From assembly GCA_024180945.1 (NCBI GenBank), contig JAKSGN010000036.1, positions 1,736,001 to 1,800,000 on the forward strand: a stretch of DNA of 64,000 nucleotides. Reading direction: 5' to 3'. The stretch comes from Macrophomina tecta. Lineage: Eukaryota; Ascomycota; Dothideomycetes; Botryosphaeriales; Botryosphaeriaceae. The translations under genes and the position numbers were made by a program. The notes below the pieces were generated by a model. That model was not told the DNA's origin, searched no databases, and worked only from the letters and a program-made list of their open reading frames with translations. Positions 34,421-46,280 of the stretch are shown here, piece by piece. Numbering within the stretch: the first letter of the stretch is position 1; each line of letters opens with the position of its first letter.

Positions 34421-36407
34421 CTACTTGTCCTTGCGAGAGAAATGCAGCACATATCTGCTGTTCGGTACTAAAAGGCCTCGCATATCCTTCGACCGCTTCT
34501 CGATATCTCCCCAAGAAGTGGCTCGCAGGTCTTTACTGTCCCAACCGTTTATCGCTGTGAGCAACGGCACGATGGCCGATGACTTCCAGGTAATGACCCC
34601 TCTTCGCCTGGTGTGTGCTAACGTAAAAAAGCAAGAAAGCGATTCCAATAGTGACTTCTGCCAGGGGCAGTGTGATCCAAAGCCAATTGACGAGAATATA
34701 CTGTTCAAAAGTATTGACTTGGCCGTCTACCTCGTCTGCAGTTGGGCCTTGTCCAAGCGAGTAAGTCATGCTTGTGCTGACCATGGCCACTGTCGCTGTA
34801 AGATTCGTAGAGTTGAATAAGGCCAGACCGAACGGATCGTGGATGTTGGAAGAGAACATATTATGGAGGAAAGCCTTGATTTCTGTGTTGTCTGTTAGGC
34901 TGAGGCTGAAAGTTCTATTGCCAGGGAAAGATTGGAGTTCTCCAGTGACGTTGAAACTGTTCTACGTGTCAGGATTGATGGGATTCTCAACGCTAGAGAG
35001 GTCCACGTCTTCCGAGATACTAGGGTTGAATGTTTTATGTACTACGCTGGCATTCCGAATGACTCGAGCGTACTATCGCATTTCGCACTCCGTTACGTCC
35101 GGCTGCTCTAGATTGAAAGGTCGCATTATACTGGCCATAGCGAAGCTTAGTATTGTGCTGTTAAGCACTCCTCCGAGGCGCGAACCGGATAGTGTGGGAG
35201 CGGAACTGTTAAACTCCACTGTCGTTGCTCCTGCTGAGCCGGAGAAATCGTAGGATTCGATTAGAAAACCGGAAGGAGACGTATAGTTGTACTGCGTTTC
35301 GCGTCCCAATTTACTGGCATTGCACTAGACTCTAGTTTTAGACGTAACGTTCGTACAACTGCTCTGATAGCCGAGGTTGTAAAATTATTCCACTCGTAGT
35401 TTCCAGTGCTGCAACTAAATTGAATGGGCGGGCTTAAGTTTTAGAGACCGTTTAAGTATTGCACCTTGTATTTTGGGATCCATCTTTCTGTCTGTTAACT
35501 AAGTGAGTACGATGGCCAACTTAGCAGAACGTCTGGAATATATTATAGGCACCGTACCTAGTTGTTATATTTCCACCGGTAAGGCTCCTGGGAGTACCGG
35601 AGTCGTATACCTGGCTAACTTGAAAGGTTGACCCGGGCGAGTAATGCAGCCTTGAAGGAAACGAAAGTAGTTGTTGTGCAAAGGGTCCTATGGCGAGCGT
35701 TAGGATTGTGGTGATAAAGCCTTAGGAAGCCAATTTTGTCGTAAAATGTAATTTCCAGATGAGAGTCAATGACCCCTAAGGTCCGCGGCTGGCATCGTCG
35801 AATACCTGGATTTTATGGAGGGAGCGAAGGAAGCTCATAAGGTGTATCTACTTTAGCTGGCTAATGCATGAAGAAACGGGGACTAGAAGCGCAGCCCTTG
35901 ATAGCGTAGAAAGGAAGGCCACTAAAGTGTTGAGCGTGATGTTGAATGTAAATTTCCAGCTTGAGAGTGGTTCATCCTAGAACAAACTCAGTACAACGAC
36001 CGCAGCAACGAAGCAGACAAGGCATGAAGCTGGGGCTGTAAATTCCTATCGCCAGTCTTTGAAATCGAATTTTCCATAATATTTGAAGGGATTGGAGATG
36101 TTTGGTAGACCGGGCTGGGTTTGCGTAAACGATGATCTCGGGCCTGCTCCGGCTTAGTGTACTGTTTATCGGAAGAGATTCTGGGAGTTCCTGATCTGTT
36201 CCCTTCTGGATATAGATTTGCACGATCGTCGATCAATGCTTCGGTGCTAATCATGTTTTCGTTCGAGGAATCACGCGACAGCCTTGGCCTTAGGGTACTT
36301 GGAGGAGTATTACTTCGTGGGAAGGTGTCAAGAGTGAGATAGTCCTGACTATTAATCTCGGGGGTAGTATTTTGCGGGGACACAGCGGCATTTCCGCGGG
36401 ATGCCAT
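34421..36407 (-). pseudogene. DUF3176-type membrane protein gene, inactivated
   Basis: Read from ATG 36407, a hydrophilic N-terminus (MASRGNAAVSPQNTTPE...) runs to about 36.06 kb. The frame then changes, leading to a membrane segment and motifs I associate with fungal DUF3176 proteins: DEPLSSWKFTFNITLN, TLVAFLSTLSRAALLVPV, SQLK-stop, DDASRGP-stop-GS, and near the C-terminus NWLWITLPLAEV followed by TWKSSAIVPLL and RSKDMRGL. In-frame stops occur at 35977-35979, 35849-35851, 35776-35778 and about 35.07 and 34.96 kb, with a further frame change near 34.6 kb. Several stops are TAG where the family usually has Trp (QLKW, RGPWGS), i.e. TGG to TAG, the RIP-type C:G to T:A change. Too damaged to be functional; described as broken only. 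Confidence 0.7.
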
Positions 36408-37186
36408 GATTGAACTAGTCTTCGTTAACGAGGTGGCGATGTTGCTGTCTTGACTGAAAATAGCAAAACGAAATGGTAAATTACGAAGGATAGAGGGCCG
36501 ATGCTTAATATGTACTTGCAACCGCAACGCTGGTAAGCAAGAGGCGTATTCTGGATCGAACCCTAGCTGTTATATAGTACTAAGGCCATTTTCGATACGT
36601 TAGTGGCACGACTTTCTTTCTTTCTTTTTTTTTTTTTTTTTTTTTTAGCCACAAGGATCCTGCTCCTCTCGAGTATCCAGGGTTTTCTTATACGTACATT
36701 CGGCACCTCGCAGTTCCAAATTCTGTCGGATAGCTCGGCGGGTAGGTTTTGCAGTAACTCTGGGGTCAAGTTGTGCGGAAAAGCCGAGAAGATGATCGGT
36801 TTTGGAGAGCCTTGAATTGGCCTACGCGATGCGGCCTGGCAGGGACAGGGAATCGCAAAAAGATGTTCTAGTCCGTCCGGGATTCGTCGGGTGAACAGAC
36901 AAATCAATCGCGAAAGGTGCTTTCTCACCGTAAATGGAGACAAGAGCCCTTTCGGAAGCAACGAAATGAGAACATTGACAAAAGCTCCGAGCAGCATTCT
37001 GATAAGGAGAACGACGACGACGACAACCATGACGACTACTAAGATGAGCAGCGTCCAAAGTGGCACGACGAGGTGAATGCCGGCATGCTCAATGCTTTGG
37101 AGAGGTTTCCGTGTCCGTTTTCGAAAATCGTCCAACCAACCTACCTTCATTACGTCAAAATAGACTTCTCTGACTTCTCTGTCGTT

Positions 37187-37600
37187 ATGTTTTGTCTGCT
37201 TACCGCCATTGTCGTGGCGCAAGATGACTTTTTTGATCGGACCAGTGTCGGCCGGGCTCTTGCTGGCAGTGTGTGCAGCGACGAGGTCGATTTCTGCGTT
37301 ATCGACTGCGCCGCCAAGAGCACCTGCAATTCTGACTGCAAGAGCGCCGGCTACAGCCACAGCTACTGCGACGACGGGTAAGCGCGACTTATTCTCCCTC
37401 TCCTTTGAATATCCGTCCGCCTGTCATTCAGTGGACTTTGCTAATTGGAGGACTGTACCGAAAACCTCTGCCTGTGTGCCAACTGTAACAATGATGATCA
37501 AGTAGGCTTGAGTGGTCAAGGTAAAGAATGCAACGAATCGCTAATGAGCTACTTCGAGCATTCTCTAGCTTTATTTATAGTACTATATAAGCTATTGACC
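37187..37600 (+). CDS. possible small cysteine-rich secreted protein
   Basis: From ATG 37187 a short hydrophobic leader (MFCLLTAIVVAQ) is followed by a Cys-rich stretch with C-x6-C-x3-C-x6-C-x3-C spacing and GYSHSYCDDG. A consensus donor (GTAAGC) then starts near 37379. A second Cys-rich stretch (DCTENLCLCANCNN) begins near 37448, but I cannot join it in phase: the obvious acceptor (TTGGAG at 37450) puts the downstream sequence in another frame, giving a short tail ending TMMIK. Either the true exon structure differs or the gene is damaged like its neighbour. The Cys pattern suggests an extracellular disulfide-rich peptide; no family is recognised. The 3' boundary given is approximate. Confidence 0.35.
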
Positions 37601-37667
37601 GATAATTGTTGGGTTCGGGTCCTGTCAAGGGACTATTGGATTAGATTGGTGGTGTATTGGCAATAAT

Positions 37668-38056
37668 AAGTATCATTGGGGCTAAACCGTGACACCGGCC
37701 TTAAGGCCAGCGAGAGTATTTTGAAGAACGGCTGGTGAGCGAGTTATTCAGTGATCAGCTCGCCTGACTCTAGAGATACATTGCGACTTCGGCCTCTTGT
37801 CAAAATTGAAAATTCAGTACAATATGGCTTTGCAACCCTCTGGGCAGATTAACACTCCCTATGCCACTTCTGTTCATACAAGTTAGGAACCCACATCACC
37901 AGCACCCGTATACCTACCTTAATTACTTACGAACGGCTTAAGCTCTTTCCACAGATCCTACTGTGTTGGGTCTGTGCCTGTTCGGCCGAGACCGGCTTCT
38001 CCGAAAAAACCAGGGTGCCCGGGCCACCGGCCCCCCAACAAAAAAAACTGGCAAAA
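37668..38056. other. AT-rich spacer
   Basis: No gene seen. The right end includes GC-rich sequence and an A-run immediately 3' of the second 5S gene. Confidence 0.45.
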
Positions 38057-38175
38057 ACGTACAACAGCCGGGATTCCCCAATGGTCACCCACTTGAGTAC
38101 TAATCGGCCGGTTCGCAGCTTAAGTACGGCTGAGCGGACGGGAAGCCCTGTATTCTGCGACCTATGGTCGTACGT
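38057..38175 (-). rRNA. 5S ribosomal RNA, copy 2
   Basis: 119 nt on the minus strand, identical to copy 1 except for one base (CCATAGG here, CCACAGG in copy 1, near the 5' end). The same internal control region and terminal helix are present. A T-run follows on the minus strand (TTTTTGCCAGTTTTTTTT). A TATATAA-like element lies about 24-31 bp upstream, and both copies also share a TTAAACAA motif close upstream. Confidence 0.93.
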
Positions 38176-38993
38176 GTTGTTTAACTGATCAAAATGTGTT
38201 ATATATGCTACCATATTGGCCACTCCCCGTAGCTATTCGCCTGGTCTGCATCTATCTCCCTCTATGACCTCTGGATGTTCCAGATTTGTGAACTAACCCT
38301 GCGGCTCTATTTACTCTAAGGGAGATTTGTTCTATTTTATTATCTAAGTTCCAATATGCCTTGTGACTCGTAAAAATGGCCGGTTACTACATGTTTACTT
38401 ATAAAATACGAGCTCTTCTATGCGATCAGTTCATCATCGATAGCCACGCTCTGGATTTCTGGCCCTAGATCGCCTCGCACCTTCAGCGTTGCATCTTCGA
38501 GCGGGTGCTCAGCTGTTCTGCCTTCCTTCGATCGGGAGACTTGCCGTTTTGGTCGTTTCCGAATACCTGCTTTAGCGCTCCGCTGACTTCCTGCATTTCG
38601 CCGCCTCATGTGCTGGGACCCACAATTATCACAGAACCGCACCGATCCCAGCACCGAACAGGAGACGGCAGACGCTTTCCAGCTTCTGCAACCAGCCGAG
38701 TACACCTTTCAGATACTCAATCATGCTTCCCCCAACGCCCCACACAAATCTTATACGTATCAAAAGCTCTTTCGGCAGATCGCGCGCTGGAATCGAGCCA
38801 AAAACTGGGAATTATTTATATTGTGGCTGCTGACGCCCAGCTATTGCCGAGAAACAGATCCGCCTATTTCTAGAACTTCTCTGCACATTCCAAGAGATAC
38901 CCGCCTTTCTTCTCGCACCCGCTTTGTTTCTGCCGCTGGTGCGTTTGCTGTATTCAACACGTTTACACTCCCCCATAAGGATTATCGCTCGGC
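38176..38993. other. upstream region of the wall-protein gene
   Basis: 0.8 kb between 5S copy 2 and the GPI-protein start; presumably promoter. Open frames here lack support. Confidence 0.45.
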
Positions 38994-41617
38994 ATGTATT
39001 CTGGTGCGATCGCGCTGGCGGTTTCTTTAGCGTTCACAGTTGGAAATGCGTTTCCTCAGCAGGGTATGCTTACATGTTACTGATCAAAATCGCGAGGCGG
39101 AAAACTGATGTTACAAACAGCTGTACCACTAAATGGCACGTCGTCAACTGTTCCACAATCAGCCACTACGTCGCCTGACAGCACGCCGCTATCCATCTCA
39201 CAAGCAACTACTGCGCCGACAAACAGCACGCCATCATCTTTTCCACTAACAGCTTCTGCGTCGACCTGCTGGACATCTTGTCATCTCAATGGGCCGGATT
39301 ATCAGCAATGGGTATGGAGGCCGATCAAGTTTACGGAGACCATCACCTATGCTCCAGTCATCACGGTCATCAATACGCGCCGAAACACAACTAGAACTGT
39401 CACAAATACGATAGGGCCGCCTGGTAACTATACACCGCAGCTCACCAACGAGGCCGGAACTGCTATTTGTCCCATCACATTATTTGACAACACCACGACT
39501 ACGCTGTATGTTTATGCTACGCAAGACCCAGTTTACATGCGCTAATAACGTGGAGAACGTATCCACAAGAGTTCGGAGACTACGGAACGGATTACTGGTT
39601 GGCCCTTACCTGTCCGCAAACCAGACGTGATGTGACTCTAAAGTCGCACCCTGATTTCAACGAGTGGTTCTTCACTGGCACCAGGACACGTCTGCGGCAA
39701 CCCGGCGGGTTTAGCACTCAAAGTGGCGTCTACGATGATGTTCGGGGAATCAACTGGGGATGCCTTACAGAGCGGGATCCCGTAGGGGAGCTCTCCGCGT
39801 TCCTGATCGAAGCATTCCCAGATGAAACGGCATTTCCACGCTGCATGCATTCGGTTTCCGTTCCAGTTCACTACCTGACGTCAGCGGCCCTTTTGACCGT
39901 TACCACGGTGTCGTACGAAGGTGATGAAGACACTACTAGCGAGCCGACACGTTCCACTGCCGGTGATGTTCCCATTTCCACAGGAATTATCGACTTTCCG
40001 ACGACTACAGCACTGCCTGGAAACCCTCCGGAAGCGCCTGCGCCATCCACCAAAGCTCCAACAGTCTTGCCACCTGCTTCACAAACAACTGCGCAAGCGC
40101 AAGACCCAAATGAAACTTCGGTGCCTGAACATCCTCCGGGACCTCCTGCGCCATCGTCCACCGCAGCTGAAACGAATGTGCCAGGAACGACTGTGCAAGC
40201 ACCAGTCCCGGGTGAGACTTCGCGGCCCGAACAACCTCCCGCAGCTCCTGCGCCGTCCACCGTAGTTGGAACAGTCTTGCCACCTGCTTCAGACACACCT
40301 GTGCAAGTATCGGGTGGTATAGACGAGACTTCTCAGCCCGTCCAGAATATTCCTGTAGGCTCTACTAGCGTGGCCGTCTTTCCGACCGATATCCCGACTA
40401 CAATTTCAGGGAGTAGCGCCAGCGTCCCCGCCGTAGTCATAGGCTCAACAACCCTCACAGCCGGACAAACGGCCGTGATCGACAATACCCCGATCATCGT
40501 TCCCACGGCCAACTATCCCACATCACAGCTCGCTACCCAGGACATTGGTAGCGAACAACCTCCTCCAGCAATCATTATCGGTGGCGGCAGCACCATCACC
40601 CTCCCCACTGTCGTTCCGCCGCCAGCAACGCCAGAGCCCCCGACGCTTACACTCGCCAACGGTCAGACCATTACCCCATCCGGTTCCGCCTACATCATCT
40701 CCGGCCAGACACTCGCTCCAGACTCCCCAGCCCTCACCCTCGGCGGCGGTGACGGCGGTGCCGACGACTCCCAAGCAACCGTCATCGCTCTCACAACCAA
40801 CGCCGCGGGCTCGTCCATCGTCCTCGTCGGCGAGAGCAGCACCATTCCATACACCAACCCAGCAACCCCGACAAAACCAGCGCTCCTCCTCGCGCCCGCG
40901 CCGCCGACGCTCACGCTGGCCAACGGCCAAACAATCGTCCCCTCTGGCTCCGCGTACGTCATCTCCGGCGCAACCCTTACCCCAGGCTCGCCTCCCCTCA
41001 CGCTAGGCGGCGGCGGCGGCGGGACCGTCATAGCGCTCACGACCGACGCTGCGGGCTCGCGCATCGTCGTCGTCGACGGCAGCAGCACCGTCGCCTACGT
41101 AACGGCTGCCACGCCCGCGCCCCCCAGCAGCAACGCTCCTCCGCTGGTCGTCTTCGGCACGACGGTCGCACCGAGTGGGAGCGGCACGTACGTGTTTGCG
41201 GGGCAGACGCTGACGCTGGGCGGGACGGTGACGGTTGGGGATGATAGCGGAGGCAGCGGTGCGGCGGGGGCTACAACGAGGCTTGTGATGACGACGGACG
41301 AGGCTGGGAGGACGGTGGTGGTTGTGGCACAGGGGGGTGATGGGGGAGCAAGCGCTACGACTACTGCGAGCTCGAGTGCGACGACGGAGGAGGAGGAGGG
41401 ACTTGGCGGGTTGATTATTTCGGGGCTAGGTGGGGGCGCGGAGACGTCCTCGTCATCCTCCTCGTCGTCGTCGTCGTCGGCGGCATCGTCGGGGTCGGCG
41501 TTGCCGTCGTCAGATAGTGCGGCGGCAGCGGGTGGGAGGAGAAGAGCGGCTTATGGGGAGTTACTCGCGGCAGTAGTGGTGGTTCTGTTGGGGAGTCTGT
41601 TCATGGGAAGATTGTGA
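38994..41617 (+). CDS. secreted GPI-anchored Ser/Thr/Pro-rich cell-wall protein
   Basis: Exons 38994-39063, 39121-39505 and 39556-41617 give 838 aa; introns are 57 and 50 bp, the second with a CTAAT branch site. The N-terminal signal peptide is MYSGAIALAVSLAFTVGNA. A short N-terminal Cys-containing domain (WTSCHLNGPDYQQWVWRP..., DYWLALTCPQTRRDV...) precedes a Pro/Thr-rich region with about three 45-residue imperfect repeats built on PEQPPAAPAPS and VLPPAS. Next come three longer repeats with the pattern LTLANGQTI-x-PSGSAY-x-ISG-x-TL-x-PGSP-LTLGGG and TVIALTT-x-AAGS. The C-terminus has a Ser-rich linker and a hydrophobic tail (LLAAVVVVLLGSLFMG) typical of GPI attachment. Likely an adhesin-like or structural wall protein; function is inferred from architecture only. 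Confidence 0.82.
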
Positions 41618-42512
41618 GATTGGAAGCAATGTTGCAGAAGCTCGAGAGGTTGTGCGGTTCGTTCGGTACAGCGACTGCCGGGTTTGGCGTTGTAATTCTG
41701 CCTTGCTCAAGAGAAGCATTCTCTTAGGACTTCATACACTATAATGCTGCACTAGATAGAGGACATGATATGGAGGGTTAGCTTCAGTTATAGAGAAGAT
41801 TGATGGCTAATAGTATGGTCGCTTTTGAAGGTTATTTCCAGAATGCTACGAATTATCGCGCTTGGGCACACCTCAGCCCCGTAAATATTGGGCTTACGAA
41901 CGGCTGTAGCAATTCCCGTGCGTTAGGGTGGTCAAAGCTAGACTACCTGACGAGACGAAGGAAAAAGCCAGGTAAGCAATCCGGGCCCGGAATGCCTCCT
42001 GAGCCGCTTGCAAACTTTCATCAACAACACCAGGGCCCCCCAAACGATGTCCCACCTCAAAACCCATTTCCGAGGCAGGCTCAGCAGGCCGATCGTTTCC
42101 GGCTATAACCGCTCGCCGGCGTCCGTATATGTATATAAAGCTACTTAGTCCAGCAAGAAAACCCCATGTCATCAGCTGCAGGTCGAGACGCTAAATATAC
42201 AGGGCAGCCTGTGACCAATCATCTTGTAATCCATCTGCACTGAAGATAACCGAGCCGCCTCCCACACTACTGGTAGCCTGGCTGCAGCGCCTCTCAGCCC
42301 CATGCACATATGAGGGGCTAAAATCTTGATTAGCATCGGAGAGGGGCAAGCTGGACGACATTACGTAGTCAGCGGGCGAGCATATACGAGCTTCCTTCCT
42401 GGCACTGTTCACGAAGTATAATGAGAACGAGGATGAAACACCTATTGATTTGTTGCTATTCAGAAAGGCAGGCCCCATTAACCCTTAGCTCTCCACGTGT
42501 GGGGAACAATGT
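41618..42512. other. intergenic region
   Basis: 0.9 kb between the wall protein and the convergent alpha/beta hydrolase. An open frame on the minus strand (41894-42172) has an ATG but no recognisable feature. Confidence 0.45.
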
Positions 42513-43422
42513 TCAAACGGCCTGTTCAACTGCGGCGTGCATCAGCTTCACCTTATCTACAGACCTGTACGTTGGGACGTTCGTCTGCTCCACCGCCGCT
42601 GCAATCATCCTTGCGGTCTCGGCCGGCCTGCTCCACATAGGAAAATGGCCCGACATCAAATCCTGCACGTGGATTTTCCGCCCGCTCTCCCTCTCGATAG
42701 ACCTGATCATCGAGCGTTGTAGGTCCACCGGAACACAAAGATCTTTGGTGCACACGATATAAGATGTTCCCACATAATTGTACGCCGGATATGACAGCTT
42801 GCCGCTAAAGCTGATTGTGGAGTGGTGGGGCATCTGCTTCGCGAGGGCTAGGCCTTCCTCAGCCGGCAAATCGGAGAAGGTGAACTTGGCACTAAGCTCG
42901 TGTTCATGGCTCATATAGTCACCCTGTGCATCCTCAGTACATTCTGTTGATATGGATTATTCGCATCTAGTAACTTAAGGTAACAGCTTTACATACCTCG
43001 ACCTTGACGTAGCTCACGTCTTTGTACTTCTCCATCAGGGGTGCCATGACATCATTCAACGACCGACCGGGTTCTGGAGCGAGAGCTGTCAAGTACACCA
43101 ATCTGGCGACACCTCCGGCTTGACCTGTTTTCTCCCTTTCGGATTTAAGGAGACCCTCGACGCTCTGAGTCCCAGGTATCCCCCCATAGGAATGCATGAC
43201 GAGGACTATGTCCTTTCCTTGCTCGAGCAACGCCTCGTTGGCCTTGCGAATGTGCTGAGCGTCATCTTCCATGGTTGCTGCTGGTTGGCCGTCACGCTTT
43301 CCAGCGCTCAGGAGTGGCGTAATGGATGCTTCATACCCCGCGGCAATGACTGCGTTCCGAAGCGGGACGTAGAAGCGCTCAAGGGTGAATGAGCCAGGAA
43401 TAATATGTACGTGAACGACCAT
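42513..43422 (-). CDS. alpha/beta hydrolase, esterase-like
   Basis: Two exons on the minus strand, 42997-43422 and 42513-42923, give 278 aa; the intron is 73 bp, phase 0. The start is ATG 43422; upstream the frame opens only with TTG. Motifs: an oxyanion-type HIIPGSF near the N-terminus, nucleophile elbow VMHSYGG (Ser about 78), candidate Asp about 203 (CTKDLCVP) and candidate His about 235 (SGHFPMW). It belongs to the compact fold-1 hydrolases that include plant methylesterases and salicylate/methyl-ester hydrolases; in fungi most are uncharacterised. There is no signal peptide, so it is cytosolic. Substrate unknown. It converges on the wall-protein gene. Confidence 0.82.
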
Positions 43423-44692
43423 GTTGGTATGGTGGATGAAGGGAGACAAAGAAAATGTAAGAGCGGCTTAGCCACTGGTTTCCGGTTGAGGCTAAGGCGG
43501 GAGGATGAGTGAAGTGTGCTTTGGCGAGCTGCTGTAGTGCATGGCCATTCCCACTTTATATCAAGGAAGCTCGTTGCTCCGATCATCCATGTCAACAGAT
43601 AATGCTTTCAGCCCTTTTAAGAATGCGGCACAGCCAGCTGCGCAGCAATAAGCATAGCTTTGACCAGAGTCTGGACGATGATCACACAGGCGAGAAGTCT
43701 TACGATAACGATATTTCGAGGAAGGTCGCTGCCTGGCCCCTTTTTACTATTAGTATTATCACTTGCAGGGGAAGGTTGTAAATGTAATTGGGTAGTCACG
43801 GTGGGAGGTACGAGGCGTGGCGGAAGACACGGAAACATGGCTCGGATACGGCACCCATTCAAACTCCAGCTATTCCCGAACGGGCGTGAAGACACGGCAT
43901 GCCAATTGCCGCCAAACCTCCCCCACTGATTCTCCGGGAATGGATGAACCGGATGAGGCGTTGAGCGAGTGTTTTACTCGTCCTAGCCAAGTGACGTAGA
44001 CTTCCCTCCTAAATGCCACTACACCACTACACTCAAACTCACCAAGAAGATTCCACTGCAGCTTGCTCTTTTGGACGCCACGAGATGGCAATCCAGAGAG
44101 ACCAAGGGGCCAGAAGTCGGTCGAAGTTCCTACTTGGACGCGTTGTGGAACAGAAGCGGGTCTGTAGAAGATTGCGGCACAGCGGGCCCGCTCTTCCGCC
44201 AGCTAGTCCCGAGCAAAGTGCCCCACTAAATGCCCCAATCAACCTAGCCATTTCTTGCAAATCTCCCGTGCGAGCTCCCGCCTCTCCAGTTGTCTTGCTC
44301 TTGTGCCCGAAATCCGCCTGTGCGAAGTAATTCATGTTCAGAAGCGGGCGTCGCACTCCACTCTCAGCGGACCGCTCGTCCAAATATGGGCGAGGTTTGC
44401 GGCACAGCACCTGTCAAACCATCCAGCTGGGACTTGTCTCGGAGAATACTGAGAAACGATGCTTGCTCCGCGATTTGGACGAGTTTCCACCATCCCTGTG
44501 CATGTCTGCGCCGTAGTGGCGATGACTTGCCTTTCCCCTTTCGTGCCGGACCCTCTCATTCGTCAAGCTGCAAAGCACACGGAAGCTGTGCCGCCCTTCC
44601 TGTTGGCATGTTACTACCACAGTTACCATCCTTTGACTTCTCTCGCCCTTGATGAAAGATAGCTGCTGGCAGTCTTCTCCTTCACCACCGGC
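43423..44692. other. intergenic region between divergent genes
   Basis: 1.3 kb upstream of both the hydrolase (minus) and the 7TM gene (plus); promoter sequence for both. No extra gene supported. Confidence 0.45.
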
Positions 44693-46280
44693 ATGGCGAA
44701 GTATGGACTGAGCAGCGAGCATGGACGCGAAATTGTCGCAATTTTGGTCGTCTTTGCCACCGTCGCAACGATCTCAACAGCGTTCAGACTGTGGTCCAAG
44801 AACATCAAGCAGGTGGCGTACAAATCGGAGGATGCCTTCACAGTCGGTGCTCTGGTAGGTTGACTTGCACCATATATTGTGCCTACATGGCTACCCCTTA
44901 ATTCATGAGCATGAGGTTTACTTATTCGCGTGCCCTGTTATTACTAGATAGTGATGTTCCCATTTCTCGGGCTCGAGATTGCTTGTACGGACGCCCACAC
45001 CCGCTTGTTACTGTATTTTCTACGGAAAGAACCACAGCAACGAAAGAGGCGAGACATACTGATATGGTTCACTCTGCCTGCAGCGGTGACAGAAGGAGGC
45101 GTTGGATACCACGCGATCGAACAAGTGCCCGTCGAAGACCTTCAATACTCCTTCAAAGTCCGTTACTCTGAAGGCTTCCCTCTTCTTTTGTCTCCTTCTA
45201 CAATGAGGTGAATATTTAAACTGATAGTCACTCGCTTATACAGCTCCTTATACCATTGGAAGTGTGCTATGGACTCCTGATGGCCCTCATCAAAACCTCT
45301 ATCCTTCTCTTCTACCGCCGTATCTTCTTACCACACACCTCCTTCCGCATCATCATAGCCGTTCTAATCACTACGATCTGGCTTTGGGCAATCGCCACCA
45401 CTCTCACCGCCTTTCTCCTCTGCCATCCTTTCCCATACAACTGGGGCGTCGGAGAGGGCACGTGCGGTAACCGGGTCGCAAACTTCGTCATCAACGGTGC
45501 CATAAACATGTTGACAGACGCTAGCATGCTCGTACTGCCGCTACCATACATCTTCACGCTACAAATGAGTGTATGGAAGCGTTTAGGCGTTGCAACGTGG
45601 TTCTGTCTGGGAGTGTTGTAAGTCATTTCACTCCTGTATCCTCCTCCCCTTCTCCCACTTCAGGTCTCCAGCAAAAGCTTGACATTCAAGTCCAAAAGTT
45701 CCGGTAGAGAGTTGACGATGCCAACAGCGTCTCCGCCATATCCATCATCCGCATGCTCACGCTCATCCGCCTTGACCTCGACGACTACACCTATAACGTC
45801 CCCAGCGCACTCCTCTGGTCTCTACTCGAGTGCCAGCTGGCCATCCTCGTCGCGAACATTCCCTTTGTCCGTCCCGTCCTCGTACCCTGTTGCTCGCGCT
45901 TGGCCAGCACGGTCACTGGAGGCCGCTCGGATCGATCGGGTCTACATGGCAGCGCGCAGGCACACAGTGGCGGTGCAGTAGACGAAGACGGCCTTGCGTT
46001 CGGCGGGAGGATCGAGGTATGGGGGAGCGTGAGAAAAGGCGCGAGAGGGACACAACGAACGGGAGATGGGGATAGTGAGGAGAGCGTGATGGAGTATGGG
46101 AGAAGAAATGAGGAGGTATTCGGGCTACGGGCGTTGGATTGCCGCCGGTTGGGGAAAAAGGAGACTGGCGCAGTCGTTGTTGGGGCCCAAGAGCTAGAGT
46201 TCAGGTCGGCTGATGCCGAAAGTGTGGGGAGCCAGGTCACGATTGCTCAGAGAGGCGCCGCGCCGGGGATGGGGTATTAG
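44693..46280 (+). CDS. fungal rhodopsin-like 7TM integral membrane protein
   Basis: Five exons: 44693-44854, 44948-44984, 45084-45157, 45244-45617 and 45710-46280, 405 aa, phases consistent throughout. The 37-bp and 74-bp exons were recovered because they join into GLEIASVTEGGVGYH, the usual loop of this family. The plan is that of the fungal 'rhodopsin domain' (PTH11-related) proteins: an N-terminal helix, (W/K)-E-D-A-F after helix 1, E-V-C-Y-G-L-L-M-A-L-I-K-T-S-I-L-L-F-Y-R-R in the middle, a Cys-bearing loop (YNWGVGEGTCGN), then D-A-S-M-L-V-L-P-L-P and SALLWSLLECQLAILVANIP near the last helix. It lacks an N-terminal CFEM domain. The hydrophilic tail of about 140 aa is Gly/Arg/Glu-rich. A receptor role is inferred. 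The donor after exon 3 (GTCCGT) and acceptor of exon 5 are weak, so those joins are least certain. Confidence 0.78.

Noticed and set aside
36540..36575. GGTTCGATCC on the minus strand, like a tRNA B box
   Set aside because: No A box or cloverleaf arms at the right spacing and no pairing acceptor stem.
36563..37150. Minus-strand frame of about 195 codons with a PELLQNLPAELSDRIWN segment, weakly like a 2EXR motif
   Set aside because: It contains a Val/Leu run from a simple repeat and a poly-Lys run from a poly-T tract, and overlaps no clear splice structure. The motif resemblance is too short to support a gene.
34183..38175. 5S-bracketed segment as a composite mobile element
   Set aside because: No target-site duplication or shared flanks beyond short promoter- and terminator-like motifs; dispersed 5S genes are normal in these fungi.
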